NCBI GenBank assembly: GCA_050697155.1
Contig: JBOGZD010000028.1
Span: forward strand, 1 to 26,439
Direction: 5' to 3'
DNA: 26,439 bases
Source of the DNA: JBOGZD01 sp050697155
GTDB lineage: Bacteria; Actinomycetota; Thermoleophilia; Solirubrobacterales; 70-9
Under the pieces are notes generated by a model. It worked only from the letters and a program-made list of their open reading frames with translations, was not told the origin of the DNA and ran no database searches. Of the stretch, positions 25,077-26,439 are shown in pieces. Position numbers and translations under genes: made by a program. Within the stretch, counting starts at the first letter, position 1. Every line of letters starts with the position of its first letter.

Positions 25077-25511
25077 CTAGACGCTGCCGACCAGGATGCT
25101 GACGCCCCCGAGAACGATCGCCACCGCGGTCAGCTGCACGAGCAGGCGCCCCATGCGCCCGCTGGCGGCGAAGTAGACGGCGAGAAGCGCGGCGATCCCG
25201 GCGAGCACCCCACTCGGCCAGCCGAGCACGAGGCTGGCGCCCTTCTGCTCCGACGACCCCTCGAAGCATTCGCCGTCGTCCGGCAGGGGAGCTTCGCCTG
25301 AGAGGACGTCGTCGCAGGTCGGGGTATCGCCGATGTCCAGCATCGCGATCACCATCACCGCACACGCGAAGGCGAGTGCGAGCGCCAGCACGACGGCCAG
25401 CGCCCGCCAACCGCCGCTCGGCTCGTCCTCGGGGGGTGCGGCTGGGGGAGGCGGCGGCGGGGGTCCCTGGGTGGCGCCCGGATCGGGCGTGGGAGTACCG
25501 CTTGCTTCCAA
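25077..25511 (-). CDS. Small membrane protein with proline-rich N-terminus
   Basis: This 144-residue protein lies between comEC and holA. The TTG start at 25511 is well supported: TGGAGGT lies 7 bases upstream, a strong ribosome-binding site. Residues 1-30 are soluble and include a run of seven prolines. Helix 1 follows (about 36-58, ALAVVLALALAFACAVMVIAM), then a loop with two cysteines (TCDDVLSGE and ECFEGSS), which could form a disulfide if the loop is outside. Two more helices follow (LVLGWPSGVLAGIAALLAVYFAA and LLVQLTAVAIVLGGVSIL). I recognise no named family. Its place downstream of comEC suggests co-transcription but not necessarily a role in DNA uptake. Confidence 0.8.
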   Translation of the reverse strand: MEASGTPTPDPGATQGPPPPPPPAAPPEDEPSGGWRALAVVLALALAFACAVMVIAMLDIGDTPTCDDVLSGEAPLPDDGECFEGSSEQKGASLVLGWPSGVLAGIAALLAVYFAASGRMGRLLVQLTAVAIVLGGVSILVGSV

Positions 25512-25578
25512 CGGAGCTACCTCCAGTTCGCGACGATGATCGAGCCCCCCCCGAGCTCCGACCCGGGACGGCGCCACC

Positions 25579-26439
25579 CTACCCGATCGTCCAGGCGCCG
25601 CCCGAGACCTCGATCGCGATCTCGCCGCTGTGATCTGTGCGCAGCGTGGGCACGCGGTGCTCGCTCAGCTCGGCGACAGTCGCGGGCACCGGATGCCCGT
25701 AGGGGTTGTCCTCGCCGACCGAGATCAGCGCCAGCCGCGGGACGGCGGTGTCGAGCAACCGGTCGAGGCCCGCGTCGGCGCTTCCGTGGTGGGCGACCTT
25801 GAGCACGTCGACCGGGCCGGGGTCGACGCCGGTGGCCTCGGCCTCGGCGTCGCCGGTGAGCAGGGCCTCGAACCCGCGCCAGCGGGCGAGGAGGACGAGC
25901 GAGAGCCGGTTCGGGTCCTCGCCGCGCGACGTCACCGCCGGCCCAAGCAGCGCTCGCGGCGGCCACAGCACGTTTAGCCGCAGCCCGCCGCTGCGCAGCT
26001 CGTCGCCTGCGGTGACCGCCCTCACCGCGACGCCGCTTCCTGCCGCGATCGCAGCAAGCGAGCGATCCGACGCCCCGACGACGAGGCGCCGGACCGGAAG
26101 GCGGGCGAGCACGTCGCCGATCCCGCCGATGTGATCGGACTGGCCGTGCGTGGCGACGACGGCGGCAAGGCGGTCGATGCCGCGGTCGCGCAACTCGTCG
26201 GCGACCTGGGCTTCGGCGGGACCGGCGTCGACGAGGATTGGGGCGCCGTCCGCGGGCTCGAGCAGGATCGCGTCGCCCTGGCCGACGTCGAGGACGGTCA
26301 TCCGCAGGCCCGGGGCGGCGATCGGGCCGCTGCCCGAGTCACCACCGATCAGCCCGGCGAGCGCGACGATCGCGGCGAGTGCGAGCGCGACGGCCGCCGG
26401 GCGCGCGGGCCAGCGGACACCGAGGCGGGTGCCCGCGGC
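25579..26439 (-). CDS. comEC: ComEC/Rec2 competence protein, C-terminal part (5' end off window)
   Basis: ComEC forms the inner-membrane channel for transforming DNA and carries a C-terminal metallo-beta-lactamase-like domain. Only the last 286 residues are in the window. A final helix (AVALALAAIVALAGLIGG) precedes the MBL-like domain, which begins MTVLDVGQGDAILLEPADG. Motif ATHGQSDHIGG is the THxHxDH-type site with Gln replacing the usual middle His. Later motifs are LLTGDAE, VLKVAHHGSAD and NPYGHP, all typical of ComEC. The frame is open through the right edge, so the competence and channel domains lie beyond. Natural competence cannot be concluded from this gene alone. Confidence 0.93.
   Translation of the reverse strand, partial: AAGTRLGVRWPARPAAVALALAAIVALAGLIGGDSGSGPIAAPGLRMTVLDVGQGDAILLEPADGAPILVDAGPAEAQVADELRDRGIDRLAAVVATHGQSDHIGGIGDVLARLPVRRLVVGASDRSLAAIAAGSGVAVRAVTAGDELRSGGLRLNVLWPPRALLGPAVTSRGEDPNRLSLVLLARWRGFEALLTGDAEAEATGVDPGPVDVLKVAHHGSADAGLDRLLDTAVPRLALISVGEDNPYGHPVPATVAELSEHRVPTLRTDHSGEIAIEVSGGAWTIG

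Overview
The window is very GC-rich (about 70 % by eye), densely packed bacterial chromosome. Many starts are GTG or TTG, and genes are joined by 4-base ATGA, GTGA or TTGA overlaps. The gene content and order point to an actinomycete, most plausibly class Thermoleophilia (Solirubrobacterales or Gaiellales). The supporting clues are hrcA-dnaJ-prmA, a murI-yqeY-phoH-ybeY-era run, the lepA-murJ-rpsT-holA-comEC neighbourhood, HadA/HadB-like dehydratases, a luciferase-like (possibly F420-dependent) oxidoreductase and a DUF2510/DUF4328 protein. The class is inferred from gene content only; no rRNA or tRNA was found.

Region 1 (1-7526) concerns membranes and respiration. A DHA2-type MFS exporter, cut by the left edge, is divergent from a MacB/LolD-type ABC ATPase and its FtsX-type permease. 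These are followed closely by cydA and cydB (cytochrome bd oxidase) and an overlapping 68-residue membrane ORF that may be a bd accessory subunit.

Region 2 (7549-10251) is accessory. It holds a luciferase-like oxidoreductase and a tightly coupled minus-strand unit: ArsR-type regulator, DUF899 protein, 43-residue ORF, AHSA1/SRPBCC protein. The regulator is broken twice. It has lost its N-terminal half at a junction with a 5'-truncated matrixin-type metalloprotease facing the other way, and it carries a one-base frameshift. The junction looks like a deletion between divergent genes, or an assembly misjoin.

Region 3 (10326-17864) is a long minus-strand housekeeping run, listed here in transcription order: hrcA, dnaJ, prmA, two related DUF2269-like membrane proteins, murI, yqeY, phoH, ybeY, era. 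It covers heat-shock control, chaperoning, ribosome modification and maturation, and peptidoglycan precursor supply.

Region 4 (17948-20095) contains a SnoaL-like protein, a HadA/HadB-like hydratase pair and a frameshifted DUF2510-DUF4328 membrane protein. Region 5 (20088-26439) contains lepA, murJ, plus-strand rpsT, holA, a small membrane protein and the 3' half of comEC.

Most of the window is conventional core genome. No CRISPR, tRNA, rRNA, insertion sequence or clear defence system was found. No gene-free stretch exceeds 300 bases. The points most worth a second look are the two small coupled ORFs, the deletion junction with its broken regulator, the frameshifted DUF4328 gene, and a recurring TAnnnT box 8-13 bases before several starts that suggests leaderless or nearly leaderless mRNAs.
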